From Allobosea sp. CS1GBMeth4 (lineage in GTDB: Bacteria; Pseudomonadota; Alphaproteobacteria; Rhizobiales; Beijerinckiaceae), in the NCBI RefSeq assembly GCF_900185715.1, contig NZ_FYAS01000025.1, positions 310,001-374,000 of the forward strand: DNA of 64,000 nucleotides. The letters are read 5' to 3'. Positions 55,213 to 64,000 of this stretch are shown piece by piece (within the stretch, counting starts at the first letter, position 1; each line of letters begins with the position of its first letter). The translations under genes were made by a program, and so were the position numbers. A model generated the notes under the pieces. The model saw nothing but the letters and a program-made list of their open reading frames with translations, did not search any database and was not told where the DNA came from.

Positions 55213-56274
55213 TTATGCCGTCGCAGGGCGCACGCCTCGTCGTCGCTCGCCTTCGCGCCTCAGCGTCAGCATTCCGTCTCCGGCCAGCGACAGCCGGAAG
55301 CCTCCGAGCGTGCGCCGCAGCGCCCTGCCCTCGCATGCGGCGCCGATCAGGCCGAGGGCGCAGTCCTCGAGCCGCGCCAGCCGCAACGGCGCGCCCGCCT
55401 CCGCCTCGCTGTCCTGCGCCGCGGCGAGCGCCAGCGCGAGGGCGCGAATGACGATCTCCTCGGGCTCGCGGCAGAGCCGCGCGAAATCGAACCAGCGTTC
55501 CCCGGCCTCTCCGCCCGCGGCGAGCGTCGCCAGTGCGCGGGCCGCCTGCGCATCGAGAGCTTCGTCGGCGCGCGCCAGCCGGCGGGAGAGCCGGCCGAGG
55601 CGCTCGGCGGTCAGCCCCTGCTCCGCCAGGCCCGGCAGCATCCTGCGCCAGCGCACCCGGGCGAAGCGCGGATCCTCGTTCGACGGATCGCGCAGGAAGG
55701 CCAGCCCGCGAGCCTCGCAGGTCGCCACGAGCCGGCTCTTGGGAACGCCGAGCAGCGGCCGGGAGAGCACGAGCCCGTGCAGCACGGCGCGCGGCGCCAT
55801 GCCCGCGAGCCCGGTCAGGCCGGAGCCGGCGGCCATGCGCATCAGCACGGTCTCGGCCTGGTCGTCGAGGGTATGGGCGGTGACGATCGCGCTGGCGCCG
55901 CAGGCCCTCGCCTCCTCCGCCAGCAGGGCATAGCGCGCCGCGCGCGCCTTCTCCTGGATCCCGGCCTCGGGCCGTTCCCCCCGCCAGCGCCTGATGCCAT
56001 GGGCGACGCCGAGCCCGGCGCACAGGCGGCCGACGGCGAGCGCCTCCGCCGCCGCCTCGGGGCGCAGGCCGTGATCGATGGTGACGGCCCGGAGCGTCGG
56101 GCCGGCGCCACGGCCGGTCCATTCCGCCAGAAGCGCGAGGAGAGCGACGGAATCCGGCCCGCCGGAGACGGCGACGATCAGCCCCTGTTCGCCGGCGAGC
56201 GGCTGGAACAGGTCGGCTGCGTCCGCCGCGCTCAGCGGCCCGGACCCGGTCGTGCCTGTGTCGCCCGCCGTCAA
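55213..56274 (-). CDS. tilS: tRNA(Ile)-lysidine synthase TilS
   Basis: 353-residue essential enzyme that makes lysidine at C34 of tRNA-Ile(CAU). PP-loop 'IVAVSGGPDSVALLALL', 'VTIDHGLRP' and 'ATAHTLDDQAETVLMRM'-type block ('VTAHTLDDQAETVLMRM'). The C-terminal domain is Arg-rich. The start is a TTG whose bases overlap the cpoB stop (TTGA, 56271-56274), so translation is coupled. Slightly short relative to E. coli (432), common in alphaproteobacteria. Confidence 0.92.
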   Translation of the reverse strand: MTAGDTGTTGSGPLSAADAADLFQPLAGEQGLIVAVSGGPDSVALLALLAEWTGRGAGPTLRAVTIDHGLRPEAAAEALAVGRLCAGLGVAHGIRRWRGERPEAGIQEKARAARYALLAEEARACGASAIVTAHTLDDQAETVLMRMAAGSGLTGLAGMAPRAVLHGLVLSRPLLGVPKSRLVATCEARGLAFLRDPSNEDPRFARVRWRRMLPGLAEQGLTAERLGRLSRRLARADEALDAQAARALATLAAGGEAGERWFDFARLCREPEEIVIRALALALAAAQDSEAEAGAPLRLARLEDCALGLIGAACEGRALRRTLGGFRLSLAGDGMLTLRREGERRRGVRPATA

Positions 56275-57215
56275 GCGCAGCGAGCGCGCCGCTGCTCGCG
56301 CTCGACGCTCTGGCGCACCGCATTGGAGGCGCCGGGATAGTCGACGCCGACCTTGGCGAAGGTGGCGCAGGCCTGGTCGCGGGCGCCGAGCCCGTTCAGC
56401 GACATGCCGAGCTTGAGCAGGCTGTCGGGGCCCTTCCCGGCCCTGGGGTAATCGCGCGAGATCTTCAGGAACTGCTCGGCGGCCTCGCGATAGCGCTGGC
56501 GCTGGAAATAGCTCTCGCCGAGCCAGAAGGTCGCGTCCGCCGCCAGCCGGTCGCGCGGATAATTCTGCAGGAACTCGCGGAAACCCATCTCGGCCCGCTC
56601 GTATTCCTTGCGCAGGACATGGGCGTAGGCGAGGTCGTAGAGCTGGCGCGGGCTGGCCGCCTGCCCGGTCGCCGCGACGCTGGGGCCGCGCGGCGCGGCC
56701 TGCGGCAGCGCGCCTTCCGGAACGGGACGGCCGACGCTGGACAGGTCCATCGGGCCCTGCCCCGGCGTCGGGCTGCCGGCATAATCGTCCTCGATCACCT
56801 GGCCGAGCTGGCGCGGCGCGCCGGCGGCGCCGGGCTGTCCGGCCGGGTCGAAGGCGTCGCCACGGCGTTGGCGGCCGGGCTGGGCCGGCGGAGCCCCGGC
56901 CGGAGGGGCCGCCTGCGGCGCCGGTGCCGCGCTGCCGCGCGAGCCGCCGCGCTCGGAGAAGCGGAAATCGACATCCTCCTGGAACTTGCGCAATTGCTCG
57001 GTCAGGCGCCGGTTCTCGAACTGCAGCTGCTCGATCTGGCCGGAAAGCTGGCGCAGCTGGTTCTCGAGACGGGTCGTCCGCACCAGGAGATCGGCCGCGT
57101 CCTGCGCCCTCGCCGGCTGCAGCGCGCCGACGGCCAGCAAGGACAGGCCCGCAAGCAAGGCATGCCGCAGCGAGGGCCGCTTCGGGCCCGACCTCAGAAG
57201 TGTCGCAAAGCTCAT
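56271..57215 (-). CDS. cpoB: Tol-Pal-associated periplasmic protein CpoB/YbgF
   Basis: 314 residues: signal peptide ('LLAGLSLLAVGALQPARA'), an N-terminal trimerising coiled coil ('RLENQLRQLSGQIEQLQFEN'), a long Pro/Gly/Ala-rich linker (about 95-190), and C-terminal TPR repeats ('YDLAYAHVLRKEYERAEMGF', 'FWLGESYFQRQRYREAAEQF'). CpoB coordinates outer-membrane constriction with peptidoglycan synthesis at division. ATG at 57215 rather than TTG 57224. Terminates pal-cpoB-tilS-ftsH order. Confidence 0.92.
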   Translation of the reverse strand: MSFATLLRSGPKRPSLRHALLAGLSLLAVGALQPARAQDAADLLVRTTRLENQLRQLSGQIEQLQFENRRLTEQLRKFQEDVDFRFSERGGSRGSAAPAPQAAPPAGAPPAQPGRQRRGDAFDPAGQPGAAGAPRQLGQVIEDDYAGSPTPGQGPMDLSSVGRPVPEGALPQAAPRGPSVAATGQAASPRQLYDLAYAHVLRKEYERAEMGFREFLQNYPRDRLAADATFWLGESYFQRQRYREAAEQFLKISRDYPRAGKGPDSLLKLGMSLNGLGARDQACATFAKVGVDYPGASNAVRQSVEREQRRARCA

Positions 57216-57273
57216 GTCAGGCAAACCGCATCGCCCCGGGAAACCAAACTAACACACGCGAATACCGCGGCCA

Positions 57274-57315
57274 AAATATGAAAGGCCGGCGCTTCCCCCG
57301 CGGTAAGCGCCGGCC
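57274..57315 (-). terminator. Intrinsic terminator after pal
   Basis: Stem GGCCGGCGCTT / AAGCGCCGGCC with a 10-base loop, then CTTTCATATTTT on the minus strand. It separates pal from cpoB, so cpoB is at least partly independently expressed. Confidence 0.7.
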
Positions 57316-57340
57316 CGTCAGGCCTGGATCGGCGCCGGGA

Positions 57341-57841
57341 TCAGACGCCGCCGGCGCCGTCGAGCACCGTCACGGCGCGCCGGTTCTGCGACCAGCACGA
57401 GATGTCGTTGCAGACCGCGACCGGCCGCTCCTTGCCGTAGGAGATCGTGCGGATGCGGTTGCCCGCGATGCCGCGCGAGGCGAGATAATCCCGCACGGTC
57501 TGCGCGCGGCGCGCGCCCAGCGAATAATTGTACTCGCGCGTGCCACGCTCGTCGGCGTGGCCCTCAATGGTGAAGGTGTAGCGCGGATAGCGCTGCAGCC
57601 ATTGCGACTGCTTGTCGAGCGTCGCGACCGCGGTCGGCGTCAGATCGGTCGAGTCGGTCTCGAAGAAGACGCGGTCGCCGACGTTCACGACGAAATCCTG
57701 GGCGCTGCCGGGCGTGGCCGCGCCACCGGCGCCGAAGCCGTCGGCGTTCTGGTCCTTGGCGCAGGCGCCGAGGGCGAGCGCGCCCATCAGGACGGCGGCG
57801 AGGCGCACATTGCGGGCGCTGGCGGCGAAGGAGGCGAGCAT
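57341..57841 (-). CDS. pal: Peptidoglycan-associated lipoprotein Pal
   Basis: 166-residue outer-membrane lipoprotein. Lipobox 'LALGAC' (Cys about residue 27) for lipid attachment, then a short linker and an OmpA-like domain: 'VFFETDSTDLTPTAVATLDKQ' (partly cited) and the peptidoglycan-binding 'TIEGHADERGTREYNYSLGARRA' (partly). Binds diaminopimelate of peptidoglycan and TolB. GGAGAG 8 bp before the ATG at 57841. Preceded by a GGTTAACC palindrome. Confidence 0.96.
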   Translation of the reverse strand: MLASFAASARNVRLAAVLMGALALGACAKDQNADGFGAGGAATPGSAQDFVVNVGDRVFFETDSTDLTPTAVATLDKQSQWLQRYPRYTFTIEGHADERGTREYNYSLGARRAQTVRDYLASRGIAGNRIRTISYGKERPVAVCNDISCWSQNRRAVTVLDGAGGV

Positions 57842-57964
57842 GTCAATTCTCTCCGGACGTTCGGACGCGGAGCGCGTCGGGCGGCGTCGCGCGTTCCCCA
57901 TCAATGATGTGTCAACCTAAACGAGACCTTGCCAGAACAAGGCGAAGTGGCGGCATTGCGGCAC

Positions 57965-57974
57965 ATGGTTAACC
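57965..57974. promoter_or_regulatory. Putative CtrA half-site pair upstream of pal
   Basis: ATGGTTAACC, with TTAACCAT on the minus strand and a palindromic GGTTAACC core, 124 bp before the pal start in the 190-bp tolB-pal gap. Same sequence as upstream of chpT. Confidence 0.45.
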
Positions 57975-58031
57975 AAATATGGCCGGAAGTCCGGCGGTTC
58001 CGGGATGTTGCAACTCTGCATCATCCGGGCC

Positions 58032-59390
58032 TCAGCGCGCCGCGGTGAGCAGCGGCGACCAGGTCGGATCCGAGGCGAAGGCCGGGGTGGGCACCGGCAC
58101 CTCGACGCGGCCGGTGATGTCGACCATGTAGAGCTTGCCGCCGGACTGGCCGCCCGGATCCCGGAAGAACATGATGTACTGGCCGTTGGGCGCCCAGTTC
58201 GGCGCCTCGTTGTGGAAGCCCTCGGTCAGGATGCGCTCGCCCGAGCCGTCCGGCTTCATCACGCCGATCGAGAAGGTGCCGCCGCCCTGGCGGGTGAAGG
58301 CGATCAGATCGCCGCGCGGCGACCAGGAGGGCTGCGAATACGAGCCCTGGCCGAACGAGATGCGCCGGCCTTCGCCGCCGCCGGCGCCCATGACGTAGAG
58401 CTGCTGCGAGCCGCCGCGATCGCTCTCGAAGACGATCTGCGAGCCGTCCGGCGAATAGGAGGGCGAGGTGTCGATCGCCGCCGTCGAGGTCAGCCGCGTC
58501 GTGGTGCGCGAGCCGATGTCGATCGCGTAGAGATTGGCGTTGCCGCCCTGCTGCAGGCTGAGCGCGATGCGCGCGCCGTTGGGCGAGAAGCGCGGGCTCG
58601 TGGTCATGTCGGGGAAATTGCCGACGACCTGGCGCTGGCCGGTCTCGATGTTGAGCACATGCACGCGCGGCTGCTCGCCGGTGCGCTGCGCCATATAGGT
58701 CACCTCCTGGGCGACCGGCGAGTAGCGCGGCGTCACCACGGAGGTCTCGCCGCCGGTCAGATAGCGCACATTGGCGCCGTCCTGGTCCATGATCGCGAGG
58801 CGCTTGCGCCGGCTCTCCTTCGAGCCGGATTCGTCGACGAAGACGACGCGCGTGTCGAAGAAGCCGCCGACGCCGGTGATCTTGGTGAACACCGCGTCCG
58901 AGATGATGTGGCCGACCCGGCGGGAGTTGTTCGGGTCGGTGAAATATTGCTGCCCGTCGATCTGCTGGCCGGCGACCACGTCCCAGAGCCGGAACTCGGC
59001 CCGGAGCCTGCCGCCGTCGCGGGAGACGCGGCCGATCACCAGCGCCTGCACCCCGGCCGCCTTCCAGGCCTCGAATTGCGGCGCGGCGTCGAAGGGCGGG
59101 TTCTTCTCGGGATGGCGCGCCTTGTCGATCGGCAGGAAATAGCCGCAGCGCTTCAGGTTGTTGGTGATGATGCCGGAAACCAGCCCGCCGCCTTCGCCGG
59201 CGAAATCGGCGATGGCGATCGGCATCGGCTGGAAGGTGCCCTTGCGCAGGTCGATCACCAGCTCGGCCCGGGCCGGCGCGATCAGCGCGGGCAGGACCAG
59301 GCCGGAGCCGGCCAGCGCGAGCGCGTGCCGGCGGGTCGGCCCGGCGGCGCTCCCGGCCCAGCGGGAATGGGAATGATGGATGCGGTCCAT
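58032..59390 (-). CDS. tolB: Tol-Pal periplasmic beta-propeller TolB
   Basis: 452 residues: signal ('[23 protein letters not shown]', Tat-like RR), an N-terminal domain (to about 180), then a six-bladed WD-like propeller with repeating 'SP[R/S]-[FY]-SP-[ND]-G' units ('[15 protein letters not shown]', '[15 protein letters not shown]', '[13 protein letters not shown]'). TolB shuttles between Pal and TolA. 5 bp after the tolA stop, so cotranscribed with tolQRA. ATG at 59390. Confidence 0.96.
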   Translation of the reverse strand: MDRIHHSHSRWAGSAAGPTRRHALALAGSGLVLPALIAPARAELVIDLRKGTFQPMPIAIADFAGEGGGLVSGIITNNLKRCGYFLPIDKARHPEKNPPFDAAPQFEAWKAAGVQALVIGRVSRDGGRLRAEFRLWDVVAGQQIDGQQYFTDPNNSRRVGHIISDAVFTKITGVGGFFDTRVVFVDESGSKESRRKRLAIMDQDGANVRYLTGGETSVVTPRYSPVAQEVTYMAQRTGEQPRVHVLNIETGQRQVVGNFPDMTTSPRFSPNGARIALSLQQGGNANLYAIDIGSRTTTRLTSTAAIDTSPSYSPDGSQIVFESDRGGSQQLYVMGAGGGEGRRISFGQGSYSQPSWSPRGDLIAFTRQGGGTFSIGVMKPDGSGERILTEGFHNEAPNWAPNGQYIMFFRDPGGQSGGKLYMVDITGRVEVPVPTPAFASDPTWSPLLTAAR

Positions 59391-59395
59391 GGCGG

Positions 59396-60541
59396 TCACA
59401 GCACGTCCCTGGCGTCGAAATTCACGATGACGTCGCGCCAATCGTCGTAATAGGCGGCAAATTGCGCGGGAATGCGCAGCGGCGAGCAACGGCGCGTCGC
59501 CGTCAGCGCCGAATCCGCCGCGACCCGGAAGAGCGGGTCGGGCGAGGAATTGGTCACGCTCGCCTGGCCGATCAGCGAGCCGTCGGTGTTGAGCTTCATC
59601 CGGACCTGGGGAACCACCGGCTTCGCGGCGCTCTGCAGCGCGATCGGCACGTTCCAGCACTTCTGCAGCTGGTCCTGGATGATGCCCATCAGCTGCGCGC
59701 GCAGCGAGGGCGAGAGCTTCTGCGACGAGCCGGTCTGGGTGCCGAGCGAGGCCGTGCGGTTGATCTGAGGGGCGCTCGCGCCCGAGGACTGCGCCTGCTC
59801 CTTCGATTGCAGCAGCTTGGCGATGTCGTTCGGGTTGAAGTTCTTGGCGATCTCGGCCTCGCGCCTGGCCTTGGCTTCCGCTTCCCGCTTCGCCTTGGCC
59901 TCGGCGGCGAGCTTCGCCTTCTGCTCGGCCTCCGCCTTCGCCTTGGCTTCCGCTTCGGCCCTGAGCTTGGCGGCCTTCGCCGCCTCGGCCCGCGCCTGCG
60001 CCTCGGCCTCGGCCTTCGCCTTGGCGGCGGCCTTGGCCTCCTGCTCGGCCTGCTTGGCCTTGCGTTCGAGCTCGGCCTCCTCGGCGAGCTTCGCCAGCTC
60101 CTCGCGGCGCTGCTCCGCCTCCTGGGCCGCGGCCTGCTCCGATTTCTGCGGCTGCTTCACCGGCTCTGCCGGCGGAGTCGGCTTCGGCAGGTTGGGCCGC
60201 GCCGGCGGCAGCGGCGCCGCGACGTTGTCGTCGGCGGTCTTGAGCTCGGGCGGCCTGGAGGGCGGCGCCGGGGTGTCCTGCCTGGCCTCGCCCGCTTCCT
60301 TGCGCTCGACGACCTCGGACTGACGCTCCGCCCGCTGCTGCGGCTGCTCCTGGACCTTCTCGGCCTGGCGCTCGCCGCGCGTCACCTGGTTCAGCGCCGA
60401 CGGATCGACCACCTCGACCGCGATCGCCTCCTGGTGCTCCGGCAGCGGCGCCGTACCGGAAAAGGCCAGCAGCCCCGCGACCAGAACGGTCGCGTGGCCC
60501 AGGGCGGAGACCGCCAAGCCCGGTTCGGAACGCGAAACCAT
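59396..60541 (-). CDS. tolA: Tol-Pal inner-membrane spanning protein TolA
   Basis: 381 residues: single N-terminal membrane helix ('[16 protein letters not shown]'), a Pro-rich stretch, a long Ala/Lys/Glu/Arg coiled-coil arm (about 130-250), and a C-terminal TonB-like domain with '[11 protein letters not shown]' and '[11 protein letters not shown]' (two Cys, likely a disulfide). It reaches across the periplasm to TolB/Pal and is driven by TolQR. The low-complexity repeats in the arm are coding, not CRISPR. ATG at 60541. Confidence 0.93.
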   Translation of the reverse strand: MVSRSEPGLAVSALGHATVLVAGLLAFSGTAPLPEHQEAIAVEVVDPSALNQVTRGERQAEKVQEQPQQRAERQSEVVERKEAGEARQDTPAPPSRPPELKTADDNVAAPLPPARPNLPKPTPPAEPVKQPQKSEQAAAQEAEQRREELAKLAEEAELERKAKQAEQEAKAAAKAKAEAEAQARAEAAKAAKLRAEAEAKAKAEAEQKAKLAAEAKAKREAEAKARREAEIAKNFNPNDIAKLLQSKEQAQSSGASAPQINRTASLGTQTGSSQKLSPSLRAQLMGIIQDQLQKCWNVPIALQSAAKPVVPQVRMKLNTDGSLIGQASVTNSSPDPLFRVAADSALTATRRCSPLRIPAQFAAYYDDWRDVIVNFDARDVL

Positions 60542-60563
60542 CAACGCGACGGCACCTTCTCGT

Positions 60564-61013
60564 TCACCGCGTCTGCGGCTCGGTGACCAGCGCCACGCGC
60601 TTGAAGCCGGCGCTGGTGATCGTCGCCATCACCGAGGCGACCCGGCCGTAGTCCACCTGCTTGTGGCCGCGCACATAGATGCGGTCCTCGAAGCCCTGCT
60701 TCGCGATGGCCTGCAGCTTCTGCACCAGGTCGGGCTCGAGCGTCGGCTGGTCCTGCAGGAAGATCTGGCCCTTGTCGTCGATGGCGATGGTGATCGGCTT
60801 CTGATCGACGTTGATCGGCTTGGCGCCGGTCTGCGGCAGGTCGATCGGCACGCCGGTCGCGATCAGCGGCGCGGCGACCATGAAGATGATCAGCAACACC
60901 AGCATGACGTCGATGAACGGCGTCATGTTGATCTCGGCGATGGCGCCGTGGCGGCGTGGCCGCCGTCCGCGGCGCCCGCCGCCCTTCGCTCCGGCTGCGG
61001 CTGACATGCCCAT
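60564..61013 (-). CDS. tolR: Tol-Pal energising protein TolR
   Basis: 149-residue ExbD-family protein: basic N-terminus (Gly/Arg-rich), one membrane helix with the proton-carrying Asp in 'INMTPFIDVMLVLLIIFMV', then periplasmic domain. Works with TolQ to convert proton-motive force into TolA movement. 22 bp before tolA. N-terminus 'MGMSAAAGAKGGG'; ATG at 61013 or 61007. Confidence 0.95.
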   Translation of the reverse strand: MGMSAAAGAKGGGRRGRRPRRHGAIAEINMTPFIDVMLVLLIIFMVAAPLIATGVPIDLPQTGAKPINVDQKPITIAIDDKGQIFLQDQPTLEPDLVQKLQAIAKQGFEDRIYVRGHKQVDYGRVASVMATITSAGFKRVALVTEPQTR

Positions 61014-61024
61014 CGTTCAAGCCC

Positions 61025-61738
<714 letters not shown>

Positions 61739-62128
61739 CCTGTCTTCCTTCTGCCTGGCCGGCGCGACATCGATGCTCGGCCCGCGCAGCCTGTTCTTCG
61801 CGCCGCGAAGCTCGCGCCGCCGCCCGATCTGCGCTCCGGGGATATGCCATCGACACCAATTGCCGCTGAATTCGGCGAAAGATGGGCCAAACAGCGATGC
61901 TCCGGTTGCGTCGACGGCCTTTCGTCCCCTGAAGTCGGTATCGAGCTTAAGCGCCGGCATGGTTAACATCGCGTTATGACGGCGGTGAGGCCGGAACGCG
62001 CCATGGCCGGACATCGCGCCGGGCTCCGCATCCACCGCAACCTGGCAGCGCGAACGACCCACGAACGCCAACGGCCCGCCTCCGTGAGGAGGCGGGCCGC
62101 CGACGGTCTACGGCTCTGAAGGGGCGGA
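61739..62128. promoter_or_regulatory. tolQ promoter region (390 bp, no gene)
   Basis: Contains the leader and promoter of tolQRAB. ATGGTTAA at 61959-61966 reads TTAACCAT on the minus strand, a CtrA half-site. The far end holds the terminator-like hairpin at 62073-62098. No ORF here looks coding. Confidence 0.5.
62073..62098. terminator. Terminator-like hairpin after the DUF2852 gene
   Basis: Perfect 11-bp stem GGCCCGCCTCC / GGAGGCGGGCC with a GTGA loop, 31 bp after the DUF2852 stop. No T-run follows on either strand, so termination efficiency is uncertain. Confidence 0.5.
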
Positions 62129-62578
62129 TCAGGCGCTTTCGACAGTATCCGTGCCGCCGTTGCGACGGCGCTCGTTCATGAACTGGTCGAACTCGGCCTT
62201 GTCACGGGCCATGCGCAGCCGGCCGAGGAAGTCGTGGAACTCGCGCTGCTCGTCCTCGAGACGGCGCAGCGTCTCCTCGCGATACTCGTCGAAGGCGCGG
62301 TTGCCGCTCGACGGCCCGCGGCCCCAGCCGCCGCCGAAGCCACCCCGGCCCCAGGGCTGGGAGCCGCCCATGCGCTCGCGCAGGCGCTCCATCTTGTCCT
62401 GCAGGCGGTTCATCCGGTGCTCGTAACGCGCCTGACCACAACCATGTCCCATGCGTCCACTCCAGAACAGAAAGACCAGGGTCGCCAGACCCAGCGGCCA
62501 GAAGATGATGAAGCCGAGCACCGCAAAGGCGAGCCAGGCCCCTTTTCCGTATTCATCGAGCTTCGCGACGATCGGCAT
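62129..62578 (-). CDS. DUF2852 membrane protein
   Basis: 149 residues: N-terminal membrane segment ('AWLAFAVLGFIIFWPLGLATLVFLFWSG', cited in part), then a charged helical region ('RLQDKMERLRERMGG', 'TLRRLEDEQREFHDFLGRLR') and a Gly-rich linker ('WGRGGFGGGWGRG'). Matches the DUF2852 family, of unknown role. GAGGAA is 4-5 bp before the ATG at 62578. A TGTGAATGT/ACATTCACA palindrome sits at 62653-62675 just upstream, with a TetR gene next to it. Confidence 0.82.
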   Translation of the reverse strand: MPIVAKLDEYGKGAWLAFAVLGFIIFWPLGLATLVFLFWSGRMGHGCGQARYEHRMNRLQDKMERLRERMGGSQPWGRGGFGGGWGRGPSSGNRAFDEYREETLRRLEDEQREFHDFLGRLRMARDKAEFDQFMNERRRNGGTDTVESA

Positions 62579-62652
62579 CGATTCCTCTCGAACCTGAATG
62601 GCAGCGGCGGATGCAGCTGCCGGCCAACCTCCCGACCGGCCTTCGCCGACCG

Positions 62653-62675
62653 TGTGAATGTAAATCACATTCACA
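62653..62675. promoter_or_regulatory. TetR-type palindrome upstream of the DUF2852 gene
   Basis: TGTGAATGT-AAATC-ACATTCACA, a perfect 9-bp inverted repeat 75 bp before the DUF2852 start. ACATTCA/TGAATGT arms are typical of AcrR/TetR operators. Likely bound by the neighbouring TetR protein or a relative. Confidence 0.6.
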
Positions 62676-62734
62676 TATCTGGCCCCGCTTGCCAAGCCCT
62701 TCAAGACCGCCAAGCCGAAATTTTCGGAAGGCGG

Positions 62735-63382
62735 TCAGGCCGGCGGCTCTGGCGGAAGACCCAAGCCCTTGAGATAGATCAACATTCCAGCTTCGAGCAG
62801 ATCGGCGGCAGACATCGGAAGAGGGCGCCGGCCGGCATCGGCGCGGCCGAAAAGGGCGGCCACGCCATGCGACATCGCCCAGATGTGCAGCGCCATCATC
62901 AGCGCCGGCGGGCGCTTGCCCTGCGGCAGCCCCGCGATCAGCGTCTCCGCCGCCTGCCGCAATTGCAGGAAGGCACGGTCGGCCGCGGCCCGCAATTCGG
63001 GGCTGGCATCGAGCGCCACCCCGGCCTCGAACATCGCCGAATAGAACGCCGGCTCGTCATGCGCGAAGGCGAGGTAGGCGCGGCCCAGCCGGTGGAAAGC
63101 CGTCTCGGCATCGGGTCTGCCATTGTCCCAGGCCCTGGCGAGCGCCGCCTCGAAGGCCGCGAAACCGCGCGCTGCGACATCGGCGAGCAGTTCGTCGCGG
63201 TCGCGATAATGCCGGTAGGGCGCCGCCGGGCTCACCCCCGCCATGCGCGCCGCCTCGGCGAAGGTGAAGCCGTTCGGCCCCTTCTCGCCGATCAGCCCCA
63301 GGGCGGCGCGCACCAGCGCCTCCTTGAGGTTGCCGTGATGATAGCCGCGCGGCTGCTCGGACTCGTTGCGTTTCCAGCTCAT
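62735..63382 (-). CDS. TetR/AcrR-family regulator (WHG-domain type)
   Basis: 215 residues. HTH 'FTFAEAARMAGVSPAAPYRHYRDRDEL' (seen in parts; 'PYRHYRDRD' is the recognition segment), C-terminal helical domain with 'RAYLAFAHDEPAFYSAMFE' typical of the WHG-type TetR C-domain. The start ATG (63382) lies inside a perfect palindrome CATGTTA..TAACATG (63380-63400), suggesting autorepression at the start of its own mRNA. Adjacent to and on the same strand as the DUF2852 gene. Confidence 0.87.
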   Translation of the reverse strand: MSWKRNESEQPRGYHHGNLKEALVRAALGLIGEKGPNGFTFAEAARMAGVSPAAPYRHYRDRDELLADVAARGFAAFEAALARAWDNGRPDAETAFHRLGRAYLAFAHDEPAFYSAMFEAGVALDASPELRAAADRAFLQLRQAAETLIAGLPQGKRPPALMMALHIWAMSHGVAALFGRADAGRRPLPMSAADLLEAGMLIYLKGLGLPPEPPA

Positions 63383-63400
63383 GTTACGGGGCCTAACATG
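63380..63400. promoter_or_regulatory. Operator-like palindrome over the TetR start codon
   Basis: CATGTTA-CGGGGCC-TAACATG: 7-bp perfect arms with a 7-base spacer, containing the TetR start codon itself. Implies a very short leader and repression at the promoter/start. Confidence 0.6.
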
Positions 63401-63439
63401 GCGCTCCGCCAGCGTCGATGCCAGCGGGCATCCGGCAGG

Positions 63440-63847
63440 TCAGACGATCTCGAGCCCGAGCCGGTGCCGCAGCAAGTCGGGGATGCGCCGCGCCTTGCCG
63501 CCGCCGACGCAGGCGACCTTGACCTGCGCCGTCACCAGCACCTCCTCGCCGCGCAGGATGCGCTGGTCGAGCTCCATGGTGGCGCCGCGCGCCAGGGTCG
63601 GCCTGGTCTCGACCGTGAGCAGATCGTCCATCACCGCCGGCCTGACGAAATCGATCAGCATGCGCCGCACCGCGAAGCCGAGCGCCGCCTCGCCGTCGAA
63701 GAGCTCGCGCTGCGCGATGCCGAGCGCCCGGATCAGTTCGGTGCGGCCGCGCTCCATGAAGCGCAGATAGGAGGCGTGATAGACGACGCCGGAAAAGTCG
63801 GTGTCCTCGTAATAGACGCGGACTGGGATGGTGTGGGCGCCGGCCAT
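63440..63847 (-). CDS. ybgC: Tol-Pal-associated acyl-CoA thioesterase YbgC
   Basis: 135-residue hot-dog-fold thioesterase. Catalytic Asp in 'YYEDTDFSGVVYHASYLRF' (D-T-D-F-x-G-V-V-Y-H), followed by 'FMERGRTELI'. YbgC hydrolyses short acyl-CoA and is usually the first gene of the tol-pal operon; here it is 1.7 kb upstream of tolQ, separated by the TetR and DUF2852 genes. ATG at 63847. Confidence 0.93.
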   Translation of the reverse strand: MAGAHTIPVRVYYEDTDFSGVVYHASYLRFMERGRTELIRALGIAQRELFDGEAALGFAVRRMLIDFVRPAVMDDLLTVETRPTLARGATMELDQRILRGEEVLVTAQVKVACVGGGKARRIPDLLRHRLGLEIV

Positions 63848-63934
63848 GGTCGTCCTTCAGCTCGGGCATTGAAGCGCTGTGATGGCGCCGGCGTTCTAGA
63901 CCGGCGGACTGCCCCCGGACAACTCGCCGGCCGC

Positions 63935-64000
63935 TCAGCGCTTGCAGGGCTTGCCCATGAACGAGCCGCAATCATAGGGCTGCGAGAGCGCCGCGCGGAC
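63935..64000 (-). CDS. C-terminal end of an unidentified protein (partial)
   Basis: The last 21 codons of a minus-strand frame that enters from beyond base 64000, ending '...YDCGSFMGKPCKR' before TGA. Two cysteines and a basic tail. Too short to identify. If real, the gene lies upstream of ybgC on the same strand. Confidence 0.35.
   Translation of the reverse strand, partial: VRAALSQPYDCGSFMGKPCKR

Noticed and set aside
59850..60120. Repetitive short units in tolA that might suggest a repeat array or CRISPR
   Set aside because: The units are imperfect, have no spacers, and encode the Ala/Lys/Glu coiled-coil arm of TolA in frame.

Overview
The window is about 64 kb of GC-rich chromosome from an alphaproteobacterium, most likely of the order Hyphomicrobiales (Rhizobiales); Bosea or a near relative is my best guess, inferred and not proven. 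Evidence: a CtrA/ChpT cell-cycle phosphorelay, a chpT-cheAWYBR cluster beside ctrA and fliI, an Omp25-type porin, a DUF1134 (EipA-like) envelope protein, a tolQRAB-pal-cpoB-tilS-ftsH-glmM block, and several families of Hyphomicrobiales-like intergenic palindromes. No rRNA, tRNA, CRISPR, prophage or transposase was found. It reads as core chromosome with small accessory insertions.

Layout. 1-2333 (minus): glycosyltransferase, divergent pterin-synthase-fold protein and a zinc-less MDR dehydrogenase in a tight operon. 2376-5953 (plus): OpgH-type glucan glucosyltransferase, FkbM methyltransferase and an unknown periplasmic protein. 6119-7899: hydroxypyruvate isomerase and glucokinase. 8132-16495: acyltransferase, small conserved protein, ABC-F ATPase, SDR, phosphoesterase, Nudix, cytochrome b561 and a RibA with a decayed RibB domain. 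16527-24512: YfhO-like membrane protein, HAD/sugar kinase pair, coiled-coil membrane protein, EipA-like protein, YHS protein and CysQ. 24787-36375: chpT, cheA-W-Y-B-R, ctrA, fliI and fliJ, with a thioredoxin-like gene and an MFS gene inserted between fliI and fliJ. 36386-44629: GNAT, TetR, quinone reductase/LysR pair, gpmI, L-2-haloacid dehalogenase and a divergent idonate/gluconate dehydrogenase pair. 44634-50344: diguanylate cyclase, formate-tetrahydrofolate ligase, small membrane protein, and a formaldehyde detoxification operon (frmR plus class III alcohol dehydrogenase). 50506-63847: porin, glmM, ftsH, tilS, cpoB, pal, tolBARQ, DUF2852 protein, TetR and ybgC.

How the genes work together. 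ChpT passes phosphate to CtrA, and CtrA-type DNA sites (TTAA-N7-TTAA or TTAACCAT) are visible upstream of chpT, ctrA/fliI, the porin, pal and tolQ, suggesting one regulon linking cell cycle, motility and envelope constriction. The Tol-Pal block, FtsH and GlmM serve division and envelope upkeep. FrmR, the glutathione-dependent dehydrogenase and formate-tetrahydrofolate ligase form a C1 detoxification/assimilation neighbourhood. The least-explained parts are the two operons at the left end (pterin-fold/glycosyltransferase/MDR and OpgH/FkbM/periplasmic protein).
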